DNA of 63,815 nucleotides from Terriglobia bacterium (lineage in GTDB: Bacteria; Acidobacteriota; Terriglobia; UBA7540), in contig DASTAW010000030.1 of the NCBI GenBank assembly GCA_035712365.1, forward strand, positions 1 to 63,815, given 5' to 3'. Within the stretch, counting starts at the first letter, position 1. Each line of letters starts with the position of its first letter. The position numbers and the translations under genes are program-made. This document shows, piece by piece, positions 1 to 8,705 of this stretch. Under the pieces are notes generated by a model. The model was not told the DNA's origin, ran no database searches, and saw only the letters and a program-made list of their open reading frames with translations.

Positions 1-92
1 AGCCACGCAGGCCACCGGCTGAGACCCTACGAAGGCCCCATGCCTCGGCCGGAATCGGAAAAGCTCCAAAACATCCTCAACACCTCCTGTAA

Positions 93-278
93 TCGGTAAA
101 TTACGTCGCCGCCAAGCCAGTTGCCACACAGACTCTAAAGCGCCACGGCGTTAAGTGCCAGCTCGTTCGCATCTCGGGTGGCGGACATATGTTCGACAAT
201 GCTGGAATGGGCGATCCGCATGTAAGCGCGGCCTTCGACCGCGTCATGGCGTTCCTGAAGGAAAACCTAAGTAAGTAA
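93..278 (+). pseudogene. C-terminal remnant of an alpha/beta-hydrolase (esterase) gene
   Basis: The frame ending in TAA at 276-278 reads like the last 55 or so residues of a dienelactone-hydrolase/acetyl-esterase protein. It has a strand with LKRHGVKCQLVRI, then GGGHMF, which would carry the catalytic His, then an amphipathic helix with FDRVMAFLKENL. The same frame is stopped by TAA at 90-92, and no other frame continues it cleanly to the left edge. It is therefore either a decayed gene or one with a frameshift just outside the readable part. No start codon can be assigned. The family call rests on the C-terminal pattern only. Confidence 0.45.
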
Positions 279-354
279 CACCACTGAGAGCTTGGTAAGT
301 GATCGGCATCGTGAGGTGACCGGATTTTGGTACCTTCGATAAGGACGAGGGCTG

Positions 355-1320
355 ATGAGGAAAGATTTATCCCGACGCGATTTTCTTACTACTGCAAGTA
401 GCCTTGCAACTGTAGCGTGTACAAGTTCTAGTTCGTTTGCCAAGGGCCCAGCGCCGGGCCCCCGCACCCTGCGGCTCGGGGGTCCTATTTTTCTGAAATC
501 GGATGACCCTGCTGAGCTTGCCGAGGAGCATCGGCGGCTGGGGTATCGTGCCGCCTACGCTCCCGAGGTTGGAATAAATGACGCGAACAGGATTAAAGCG
601 ATTCTCAAAGAATTTGCTGCCCGCGATGTGGCACTTGCAGAGGTTGGGGCATGGGTTAACATGCTCGATCCCGATCCAGGGAAGCGGCGCCACAACCTTT
701 CGTACGTGCAAGAGCGGCTGGCGCTGGCGGAAATGCTGGGCGCCCGATGTTGCGTTGACATTGCGGGTTCTTTCAATCCCAGTCAGTGGGACGGTCCCGA
801 TCCAGGAAACATCACTGACGAGTTCATCGATGCCACGGTGGAGAATTGCCGGCATGTCATCGACTCCGTTAAACCCACTCGCACCAGATTTTCAATCGAA
901 ATGATGCCTTTCACTTTCCCCACCGGACCGGATGACTACTTAAGGCTGATCCGGCAAGTGGACCGGAAAGGCTTCGCGGTCCATCTGGACGTATGCAACG
1001 TTATCAATAGCCCGGACCGAATGTACCGCAACAACGCGGTCATCGAGGAGTGCTTCCGCAAGCTTGGCCCCTGGATTGTTTCCTGCCACGCCAAAGACCT
1101 GGACTGGAAACGCTATTCCCAGGTGTGCTTGCTCGAAGTTGTTCCGGGCCGCGGGAAGATTGATTACCATGCCTATCTGCGGGGCATTTCGAGGCTTGCC
1201 GTCGACGCCCCGCTCATGCTTGAGCACTTGAAGGCGCCCGAAGAATACGACGAGGGTCGGCGATATATTCAGAGAGTTGCCCGAGATATGGGTCTTTCCT
1301 TCGGCCCTGAAGGTACCTGA
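355..1320 (+). CDS. Tat-exported sugar phosphate isomerase/epimerase (xylose-isomerase-like TIM barrel)
   Basis: This is a 321-aa protein. It opens with a twin-arginine signal (SRRDFL at residues 7-12, then an Ala/Ser-rich stretch with a Cys near residue 22) and continues as an AP-endonuclease-2/xylose-isomerase-like TIM barrel. Family-typical metal-site and substrate segments are visible: FSIEMMPF, HLDVCNV, CHAKDLDW and EVVPGRGKIDY. Such proteins usually isomerise or epimerise keto sugars or inositols, and the exported ones have mostly unknown substrates. The downstream receptor and quinoproteins suggest a carbohydrate role (inference). The ATG at 355 is chosen because it gives the Tat motif directly; the ribosome site (AAGGACGAGG) is weak. 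A second protein of this class lies at 18883. Confidence 0.85.
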   Translation: MRKDLSRRDFLTTASSLATVACTSSSSFAKGPAPGPRTLRLGGPIFLKSDDPAELAEEHRRLGYRAAYAPEVGINDANRIKAILKEFAARDVALAEVGAWVNMLDPDPGKRRHNLSYVQERLALAEMLGARCCVDIAGSFNPSQWDGPDPGNITDEFIDATVENCRHVIDSVKPTRTRFSIEMMPFTFPTGPDDYLRLIRQVDRKGFAVHLDVCNVINSPDRMYRNNAVIEECFRKLGPWIVSCHAKDLDWKRYSQVCLLEVVPGRGKIDYHAYLRGISRLAVDAPLMLEHLKAPEEYDEGRRYIQRVARDMGLSFGPEGT

Positions 1321-1856
1321 ATCGGCCATTTCGGAGCAGGACGGATCCGAGTTCAGCAGGCGAGTGGTCACTCATCCGGGGACAGGCTTCATCCCGTGAA
1401 ATTATGGAGGCACTTGGTAAGGATAAACCGCGGCTCTGCTGACGGCATGAATTCGCGTGTGAGTTCGTTCAGCTCACAGTACAGTTTCTCGCTCAACTTG
1501 AACAGTGTTCCGCCGAGGACAATTCCTCTGAAAATCTTGAATCGATCCAAACCGATCTTTAAATGGATTGTTTGTGCCGTGAGGTCATTACGGATCGGCT
1601 TTGCATTTACACGACTCTATGAGTCCCCAAGGGAGGTTCAATAGCACCGATTGTGCTTTTGAAGTTCGCAATCAAATTGCCTCGGCGAACAACTCCCTGA
1701 CAGTCTTCTAAGCCAATAGCTTTAGAATAAACGCATTGGAAGGATAACTCGCGCCCGGTGCTCGGACAGCCGGTGATCTTAGATTGGATCAGTATCGATG
1801 TCCGTGAGGTGAACTTGAGATAATATTCTTTTATTGTCAATATCATTTATTTTTAT

Positions 1857-1885
1857 TTGACAGCATGAGGCGAACGGATTACTCT
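1857..1885 (+). promoter_or_regulatory. Predicted sigma-70 promoter of the TonB-dependent receptor operon
   Basis: A perfect TTGACA lies at 1857-1862. After a 17-base spacer comes a weak -10 (TACTCT, 1880-1885). The LacI-type site begins 9 bases further on, covering the expected start of transcription, as for a repressor. The -10 matches only three of six consensus bases. Confidence 0.4.
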
Positions 1886-1894
1886 TTTCTCATT

Positions 1895-1906
1895 TGAAAC
1901 GATTCA
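1895..1906 (+). promoter_or_regulatory. LacI/GalR-type operator, copy 1 (TGAAACGATTCA)
   Basis: This is one of four identical 12-base copies in the window. It is a near-palindrome (TGAA...TTCA with a central CG) and resembles LacI-family/cre-type sites (TGAAACG-TTTCA). It lies just downstream of the predicted -10 of the receptor promoter. It is likely bound by the LacI protein encoded at 14533-15588 (inference from the copies flanking that gene). Confidence 0.65.
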
Positions 1907-2085
1907 CCGCGCCACATCTTGTGCTTTGTCGAGGTTTTTCGGACAGCCGCCAGACGGTGCGCCAGCGGTATGGCGCCTGAGCTCAGTGGCTGCAGGGGCG
2001 AGTGAGTTGATCGTCCGATGTGCCAGTGCAGGAACCGCTTTCAATTGACTCGTGAACTAATTGCGGCCGATTGAGGAGGCAAGTT

Positions 2086-5000
2086 ATGAGCTTGCGACTA
2101 TGCAGGTTGGCAGGGTTGTGGCTGATTTCACTGCTGGTCATATCGACTTGGAGTTGGAGTCAGAGTCTCAATTCGTCGATTGGCGGCGTTATTAAAGATC
2201 CCTCTGGTGCGACGATTCCCAATGCTGAATGCACACTCACCTCCGTGCAAACCAACTCAGTCGCGAAGTTTAAGTCAGGCTCAAGCGGGCTCTACCAGTT
2301 CGCTAACATTGGTGTAGGCGTGTACGTTCTGCAGGTGTCGGCTAGCGGGTTTCGGACTTACATCCAAAGAGGAATCATTGTAAATGTCAATGAAAAATTG
2401 ACTCTTGACGTAACGCTGCAAGTTGGGGAGGCAAGACAACAAATAGAGGTCACGGGCGCAGCAGCCCCCATAAACACCGTAAACGGCACACATTCAGGCA
2501 CTATCACGCCGCAGGTTTTGTCGAACCTTCCGCTCGTAGTCTCCGGGAATTCTCGCTCTGCGGCGTCGTTCATCGTACTAATGCCCGGCGTAAATACGGG
2601 CGGGGGTGGCAATCCCTTTGAGGCGCGGATCAACGGTGGCCTGAAGATGGGCAGCGAAGCCACACTGGATGGCGCCTCGGTGCAGGAAGGCTTAATGAGC
2701 CAGAGCGGGATGGTCGCCATCGACAACGATTACCCCATATCCCCGGAGGCTATCAGCGAAGTTAACGTCGTCACCTCGAATTACTCACCGCAATACGGGT
2801 CAACTACCGATGGAGTAATTAACCTGGTTACTAAAGCAGGGACAGATCACTTCCACGGGGACCTGCGTGAATTTATGGACAATACATCGCTGAACGCGCG
2901 TCAATGGGGCGCCCCCGAACGGCCAAAAGATATCGAGAACCAGTACGGCGGCAGCCTTGGCGGTCCGGCAAAGCTTCCTATATTGTGGTCGGGAAGGAAC
3001 AAGACATACTTTTTCTTCAATTATGAACGCTGGACTGTCCGAGGGGGGAGCCGTTTTCCTGTACTGAGTATCCCCTCGATGAAAGAACGGCAGGGCGACT
3101 TCACTGATTGGCGCGATGCCAACGGAAATCTGATTCCGGTTTACGACCCGGACACGACTCGCGCCAACCCTAACTACGATCCCAACTCGGCAGTTGGGCC
3201 AAACAATTTGCCTTACCTCCGTGATCAGTTTATGGGGTGTGATGGAAACACTCCGAATGTGATCTGCCCGACCGATCCCCGCGTGCAAAGCTCGCTGGCC
3301 AGCGCATGGTTCAAATATCTTCCCACTCCCACCTTTTCGGGCCCGCTGAATAACTACGTTTCCCCGGTTCCGATCGCCGACATCAGCGGCGCGGGAGTTG
3401 ACCATCGAACCATGATCGATGCTCGTATAGACGACTACCTGGGGAGCAAAGATCACTTTAACGTTGCCCTCCATTACCACAACACCGTTTTTGCAAATGT
3501 AACCAATTTGCCGGCTCAGATCAGTTCCGACGCCTATCTTCTTCCCGATGGCGGCGAAATCGGCCCCTGGTCCAATCGCTTCGGGTGGGACCATACCTTT
3601 ACACCGAATCTGTTGAATTCCTTTCATTATGGTTACATGGACATGAGGGGCAGTGAAATCGCCGTTGATGCCTCTTACGCTGACCAATTGCCGCAAATTC
3701 CCGGCGTCGCTTCCCACGCCCAGCCGCCGTCCATTTCCTTCGGAAGCGGCTTTGAGACTATGGGTCTCTACGATCACCATCACGAAGACCGCCCAACCAA
3801 CGTCTTCAACGACACGATGACCTGGATTCACGGCCGCCACACTTTCGTTTTCGGCGGAGAGTATCGGTCATTGACGAACAATCAATTGAATGATTTTGAC
3901 GCCTCAGGGAATTTCTCCTTCGCAAGCATCACAACAGGGCTGCTTGGCGTGAACAGCGGCAACCCGATTGCGAGTTTCCTGTTGGGTGAAGTGGACAATG
4001 GCAGCGCAGCTTTTAATGTTGTGCAATCGACTTATGCCCGTGGAAAGTACTACTCACTTTTCGCCGGAGATACCTGGAAGTTAACTGACAAGCTCAGTTT
4101 GGACTACGGCGTGCGCTGGGACGTAGGAACGCCGGCCAGTGAAAAGCATAACCACTTGTCTTTCTTAGACCCGCTGGGGGCAAATCCTGGCGCTGGCAAC
4201 CGTCCCGGTCGCCTGGCCTTTGCAGGGACTGGCGACGGCACAATAAATTATGGCAGCGCAGGCTACGGAAAGCCGTTTCCTGAAGACACATGGTACGGAG
4301 GATTTGGGCCGCGGTTGGGTTTTGCCTATGCATTGAGGCAAGGTACAGTCGTGCGAGGTGGATATGGCATCTTCTTGAACCAGGCGTATTATCCCGGCTG
4401 GGGCGGGGGTATCGCGCTCGATGGGTTCAATTCTACGCCGGGATTTTCCAGCACGAATGGAGGTTTGACTCCCGCATTCCTTCTTCAGCAAGGCCTGCCC
4501 CAGAACTTTCAGCCGCCGCCTTTCATCGACAGTTCATTTCTTAACGGCCAGGACGGTCCACTCTATCGCCCAGTTTCGGCAAACCATCGCGCGTATGCCC
4601 AACAGTGGAACTTTACAATCGAACACCAGTTTACCAACAATTCTTATGTGAGCCTGGCCTATGTGGCCAACAAGGGGACGCACCTGCCGTCGAGCGAGAC
4701 GCCGCTTAACGCTCTAAATCCGAGCCTGCTCTCGATGGGGCAGTCGCTGTTTGATGAATTTCAGCCGGGACAGACTAGTCTGGATGGCGTGTCCGTTCCG
4801 TATAGTGGCTGGGCTGATCAGATGCAAAGCTGCGCGCCCTCCGTCGCCCAGGCGCTCACACCGTATCCTCAATATTGCGGCGGTCTCCAGGGTCTTAACG
4901 AGAACGCCGGCACGTCAATTTACCACTCCTTCCAGGTGAAGGCGGAACACCGTTTGTCGAGCGGGCTCTGGTTCCTGACCTCATATACCCTCTCGAAGTT

Positions 5001-5700
5001 GCTAACGACTTCCGATACCGTTCAGACCACCTCTCTTCAAGGGGGCATCCAGGGAGTCATCTCGCCTTACCAGCGGGATCGGAACAAGGTGCTTTCAGAG
5101 AACGACACTCCAAATATTCTTGCCGTTTCCCTCATATACGACCTTCCTTTTGGTCAGGGGAAGCGCTTTTTGAACGCGAGCGGGGCAGCAAATAAGGTCA
5201 TAGGTGGCTGGCAATTTGTGACTCTCTTCCGAATCTCTTCGGGTCAGCCGTACTATTTCCGCTCTAGTCAATGCAACGTTCCCAGCCAGTTTCAGGCCGC
5301 GTGTATTCCGGCGGTGCTTCCGGGCGCTAACCCCTTCCTGCAGGATCCGGCCCATTTCAACCCGGACAAGGGGCCATTGTTCGACCAGGCTGCTTTCGAG
5401 AACCCGGCAAATTTCAATTTTTACCTTGGCCAGGGGCCACGCATCTCAAACCTGCGAGGTCCGGGTTACCATAATCAGGACATCAGTCTGGTGAAGAATA
5501 CAAAAATAACAGAGCAGGTTGGATTACAGTTCCGAGCTTCTTTCTTTAACGCTTGGAATTGGCACATTTTCAACTGCACTACCCGATGTTTCGGAGACAC
5601 TGCCTTTGACACGGACGTTGCGAGCCCGGCTTTCGGGCAGTGGGATGGTAGTGTGAGCGATCCCCGTCGCATCCAATTCGCAATGCAACTATTGTTCTGA
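2086..5700 (+). CDS. TonB-dependent receptor, Oar-like, with carboxypeptidase-regulatory-like N-terminal domain
   Basis: This is a 1204-aa outer-membrane transporter. The ATG at 2086 is preferred over an in-frame TTG at 2071 because GAGGAGG (2073-2079) sits seven bases before it. The order is a signal peptide (to about residue 26), a carboxypeptidase-regulatory-like beta-sandwich (about 30-125, with the motif GGVIKDPSGATIPNA), a plug domain (about 135-255), and then a long beta-barrel ending in LLF with a C-terminal aromatic. The length and layout match the large receptors abundant in Acidobacteria, which are thought to import glycans or their fragments. It is the first gene of a + strand series with two PQQ proteins and a ThuA-like protein, and carries an operator upstream. 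The substrate is unknown. Confidence 0.93.
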   Translation: MSLRLCRLAGLWLISLLVISTWSWSQSLNSSIGGVIKDPSGATIPNAECTLTSVQTNSVAKFKSGSSGLYQFANIGVGVYVLQVSASGFRTYIQRGIIVNVNEKLTLDVTLQVGEARQQIEVTGAAAPINTVNGTHSGTITPQVLSNLPLVVSGNSRSAASFIVLMPGVNTGGGGNPFEARINGGLKMGSEATLDGASVQEGLMSQSGMVAIDNDYPISPEAISEVNVVTSNYSPQYGSTTDGVINLVTKAGTDHFHGDLREFMDNTSLNARQWGAPERPKDIENQYGGSLGGPAKLPILWSGRNKTYFFFNYERWTVRGGSRFPVLSIPSMKERQGDFTDWRDANGNLIPVYDPDTTRANPNYDPNSAVGPNNLPYLRDQFMGCDGNTPNVICPTDPRVQSSLASAWFKYLPTPTFSGPLNNYVSPVPIADISGAGVDHRTMIDARIDDYLGSKDHFNVALHYHNTVFANVTNLPAQISSDAYLLPDGGEIGPWSNRFGWDHTFTPNLLNSFHYGYMDMRGSEIAVDASYADQLPQIPGVASHAQPPSISFGSGFETMGLYDHHHEDRPTNVFNDTMTWIHGRHTFVFGGEYRSLTNNQLNDFDASGNFSFASITTGLLGVNSGNPIASFLLGEVDNGSAAFNVVQSTYARGKYYSLFAGDTWKLTDKLSLDYGVRWDVGTPASEKHNHLSFLDPLGANPGAGNRPGRLAFAGTGDGTINYGSAGYGKPFPEDTWYGGFGPRLGFAYALRQGTVVRGGYGIFLNQAYYPGWGGGIALDGFNSTPGFSSTNGGLTPAFLLQQGLPQNFQPPPFIDSSFLNGQDGPLYRPVSANHRAYAQQWNFTIEHQFTNNSYVSLAYVANKGTHLPSSETPLNALNPSLLSMGQSLFDEFQPGQTSLDGVSVPYSGWADQMQSCAPSVAQALTPYPQYCGGLQGLNENAGTSIYHSFQVKAEHRLSSGLWFLTSYTLSKLLTTSDTVQTTSLQGGIQGVISPYQRDRNKVLSENDTPNILAVSLIYDLPFGQGKRFLNASGAANKVIGGWQFVTLFRISSGQPYYFRSSQCNVPSQFQAACIPAVLPGANPFLQDPAHFNPDKGPLFDQAAFENPANFNFYLGQGPRISNLRGPGYHNQDISLVKNTKITEQVGLQFRASFFNAWNWHIFNCTTRCFGDTAFDTDVASPAFGQWDGSVSDPRRIQFAMQLLF

Positions 5701-5717
5701 GTGTCGGGGCTGATCAA

Positions 5718-5750
5718 GGAGGATCCTCCTCTCAGCGAGGGGGATCCTCC
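5718..5750. terminator. Hairpin after the receptor gene
   Basis: Arms of 14 bases (5718-5731 and 5737-5750, one mismatch) enclose a five-base loop 18 bases after the receptor stop codon. No T-run follows, so it may attenuate or stabilise mRNA ends rather than terminate by itself. Confidence 0.45.
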
Positions 5751-5913
5751 GTACCAGAAAAGCTCCAAGGCAGTACGCTTCCTCGCCTGCAGCACAGAGA
5801 TGCACTGATCGGCAAAGCTTTAGATATTCAATATGGCAGGTCATTATCCTATTTGGATTACTCTGATCGGAGCGCGGACGAGCAGGCATGGATTGAGGGG
5901 GATAATCTCGAGG

Positions 5914-7557
5914 ATGATGAAGCGCGTGCAAGCCGTAGCCAACTTAAGACTGCCAGGTAGCCATTTCTGCGTGAATATAACATTATGTCTTCTGCTGTTG
6001 CTGTCTGTTCACATGGAGCTAGGGGCGGCAGACTGGCCAACTTTTGGCCATGATCCGCAGCGGACTGGCTCGGCTTCCGGCGAGGATTCTATAACGTCTC
6101 AAAACGTGACCAAGCTTCAACTAAAGTGGTCTGCTCAGGTTGATAACCCTCCGCTTGCTCTGAACGCCCTGACGGCCCCGGTTGTAGCCAGCCATATCGT
6201 TACTCCCCAGGGGATAAAGGATCTGGTTTACGTGGCGGGAAGTTCAGACCACTTCTTCGCGCTGGATGCCGATTCGGGGAAAGTGGTCTGGCAACGGACG
6301 TTTGAGTCTGCTGTCACTTCAAAGGATGAGCCGTTCTATCTGTGTCCTGATGCCGTCAATGCAACACCCACAATTGATGTTGAACGAAACATCATTTACA
6401 CCATCGCCCAGGACGGAAAATTATACGGTCTCGACTTAGGCAGTGGGGAAATCAGGTTCGGCCCCTATCAATTTGTTCCGGCCTTTGCCAAGCCTTGGAG
6501 CCTGAATTTTGAAGACGGGTTTGTTTATACCGCGACATCCCAGGGATGCGGCGGCGACCGGTCCGGAGTTTACTCCATGGACGTGCGCAATACGATGAGC
6601 CACGTCACTCATGAATTGCTTGTGGAAGCCGGGTATGGGGCGGGAATGTGGGGCAGAGGTGGTCCACTGATTGGCAAAAATGGCCGGATAATTCTCAGTA
6701 CCGGCGACGGGAAGGTTGATCCTTCCGCTGGCGACTATGGCAGCAGTTTCATCGCAGCCTCCACGCGAAACCTGCACTTGCTTGACTACTATACTCCGTT
6801 GGACTGGAAGCTGATCAATCAGGATGACCTGGATATGGATTCCGGCGGGTACGCCTGGTTCGCTTATAAAGACTACAATCTTGTGGTGGGAGGGGGCAAA
6901 CAAGCGGTTGTTTACCTTCTGAACGCCGATTCCCTGGGCAGCAAGGATCATCAAACGCCGTTATTCATCACTCCACCTCTTGGAAATGATGCCAGGGCTT
7001 TGGAGCAAAAAGGATTCTGGGGCGCGCCTGCAGTATGGAAAGATGAAACAGGCCAGCCATGGGTTTACGTCACACTCTGGGGAGAAATCTCAAAGGAAGC
7101 TCCCAAATTCCCGCTTACAAACGGACCAGTTCCTCACGGCTGCATTATGGCCTTCAAGGTGACGGTCAGCAAGACTTCAGGGAAGCCCGACCTGGAGCCT
7201 GCCTGGGTTTCTCCAGACTTTAATCTGCCGGACCCGCCGGTTGTTGCTAATGGGGTTCTCTTTGGTCTGGCCACGGGAGAAAATCCGAGACAGACCCACA
7301 CCATGGGGATGATCCATTTTAAGAGCGTTGAAGAATGGAAGCACAACCTCTTGACAACTGCGCAGCGTTCGCAAGGGACGCATGCAGCCGTCTTGTATGC
7401 CCTCGATGCAAGAACGGGCAAGATGCTTTACCAGAGTGGGGGTTCCATGAAAAGCTGGGTTCATTTTAGCGGACTGGCAGTTGCTGACGGCAAAGTTTAC
7501 GCAGTCGACCATGACTCAAATGTCTATTGCTTTGGACTACAGAAAGAAGAGAAGTGA
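5914..7557 (+). CDS. Exported PQQ-like beta-propeller protein (quinoprotein family)
   Basis: This protein is about 547 aa from the ATG at 5914. That start directly precedes a signal peptide (hydrophobic LCLLLLLSVH, cleavage near GAA-DW) and has a purine-rich GAGGGGG upstream; an in-frame ATG at 5833 would add 27 residues with no obvious role. The mature protein begins DWPTFGHDPQRTG, the usual opening of PQQ-binding-like beta-propellers. It shows repeated blade motifs such as FALDADSGKVVWQ, LYGLDLGSGEIRF and LYALDARTGKMLY. Proteins of this type either bind PQQ as dehydrogenases or are structural propellers, and the catalytic residues cannot be confirmed by eye. It lies between the receptor and a ThuA-like gene and is probably co-transcribed with them. 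Confidence 0.85.
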   Translation: MMKRVQAVANLRLPGSHFCVNITLCLLLLLSVHMELGAADWPTFGHDPQRTGSASGEDSITSQNVTKLQLKWSAQVDNPPLALNALTAPVVASHIVTPQGIKDLVYVAGSSDHFFALDADSGKVVWQRTFESAVTSKDEPFYLCPDAVNATPTIDVERNIIYTIAQDGKLYGLDLGSGEIRFGPYQFVPAFAKPWSLNFEDGFVYTATSQGCGGDRSGVYSMDVRNTMSHVTHELLVEAGYGAGMWGRGGPLIGKNGRIILSTGDGKVDPSAGDYGSSFIAASTRNLHLLDYYTPLDWKLINQDDLDMDSGGYAWFAYKDYNLVVGGGKQAVVYLLNADSLGSKDHQTPLFITPPLGNDARALEQKGFWGAPAVWKDETGQPWVYVTLWGEISKEAPKFPLTNGPVPHGCIMAFKVTVSKTSGKPDLEPAWVSPDFNLPDPPVVANGVLFGLATGENPRQTHTMGMIHFKSVEEWKHNLLTTAQRSQGTHAAVLYALDARTGKMLYQSGGSMKSWVHFSGLAVADGKVYAVDHDSNVYCFGLQKEEK

Positions 7558-7675
7558 TCTCTCTCATTCCAACGTCAGACCCCTTGGCGAATTAGCGGCG
7601 TGTTCCCTCTCGTCTGCTTCCGGGTGTAGCATGCTTTGTCCAATGCTGCATTGGCTTTTCAGGGTGTTCACCGAT

Positions 7676-8461
7676 ATGACCACGAAATTCCATCGCTTTG
7701 TCATTGAAACAAGGGTATGGACGGCGATCGTTTCGGTTTTGGGCTTGTCGGCCATTGTCCTGTTCTGTCACGTCGCCCAGGGAGCTCCACCCGGCGCTGA
7801 TGTGCGTGTTCTGATTGTGACCGGCGGGCACGACTTTAACGAAGCAGGCTTCTTTGGAATGTTCCGCGAAATGAAAGGAGTGGCCTTCGCCCATATTGCC
7901 TATGGGCAGGGTGCTGAGGAGAAGTTGAATCCGAAAGGTGCGAAAGATTACGACGCGATCGTGTTCTATGACATGCATCAGAAACGAGACCCACAATGGA
8001 AAGGCATTGAGCAGCTACTCGGCGAAGGAAAAGGTATGGTGTTCCTCCACCATTCGCTTTGGTCCTATGATGGCACCTGGCGCGAATACCGGCGTATTTT
8101 AGGGGGCCGGGCGTCATCGAAGGAGAAAGTAGTGCCGGGACCTGCTGCCACGTCGACCTATAAAGACAATCAGCATACCCATGTTCACGTGGCTGACCCG
8201 TCTAGCCCCGTCACCCGAGGTCTTCGCGATTTCGACATCGTCGACGAAGCCTACAATCATTATTGGGTTGATCCCAAAGTGCACGTCCTGTTGACCACAG
8301 ACAACCCTGCAAGTGAGAAGGTGATAGCCTGGAGTCATCGTTACAAGAAATCTCGGATTGTCTATGTAGAACTTGGTCACGGTCCATCCGCGTATGAGAA
8401 CAGCAATTACAGCACTTTTGTCAGGCAGGCGATCTTCTGGGTTGCAAGGAAGGCATTTTAA
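7676..8461 (+). CDS. Exported ThuA-like protein (trehalose-utilisation family)
   Basis: This is a 261-aa protein with an N-terminal signal (hydrophobic TAIVSVLGLSAIVLF, cleavage near AQG-AP) followed by a ThuA/class-I-glutamine-amidotransferase-like fold. Recognisable segments are VLIVTGGHDFNEAGFF, YDAIVFYDMH, GKGMVFLHHS, the HVHVADPSSPVTRGL block and RIVYVELGHG. ThuA proteins accompany disaccharide catabolism, and their chemistry is poorly defined. The frame stays open upstream to 7481, overlapping the previous gene, but only the start at 7676 yields a signal peptide. The position beside PQQ proteins and a receptor fits a sugar-use locus. Confidence 0.87.
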   Translation: MTTKFHRFVIETRVWTAIVSVLGLSAIVLFCHVAQGAPPGADVRVLIVTGGHDFNEAGFFGMFREMKGVAFAHIAYGQGAEEKLNPKGAKDYDAIVFYDMHQKRDPQWKGIEQLLGEGKGMVFLHHSLWSYDGTWREYRRILGGRASSKEKVVPGPAATSTYKDNQHTHVHVADPSSPVTRGLRDFDIVDEAYNHYWVDPKVHVLLTTDNPASEKVIAWSHRYKKSRIVYVELGHGPSAYENSNYSTFVRQAIFWVARKAF

Positions 8462-8705
8462 CCGCAAGTTCCGCAAGCCGGAAAATAGACGGGTCGAATC
8501 CAACTTGCGCGAGTGAAAGTCCGCGCGTGCCAGGTTGGCCGAAAAGAGTTGCTGGACCAAATCAACTTTAGGGCAAGCACATGCGCGCTGGAGGAAGCTT
8601 GTTGTGTCTTCCAAACGCAGTCCCCGGAGTGCAGCAGCGACTAGATCTGGCAATCTCACTGTCGTGGGGCGAGCGGAGATAACATCAAGGGGATATTGAT
8701 CGGAA

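Larger units (their letters stand above)
1321..2085. other. 765-bp intergenic region with receptor promoter and operator
   Basis: No convincing gene is present. An 82-codon frame at 1396-1644 has no ribosome site and no recognisable composition. The right half is AT-rich (about 1815-1890) and carries a consensus -35 box and the 12-base LacI-type site described separately. The receptor start therefore has a leader of roughly 180 bases. Confidence 0.6.

Noticed and set aside
1396..1644. 82-codon frame between the isomerase and receptor
   Set aside because: No ribosome site, no recognisable domain, and it lies in a region with regulatory features.
2800..3840. 346-codon - strand frame inside the first receptor gene
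   Set aside because: Antisense to conserved receptor sequence, without a start context or family motif.
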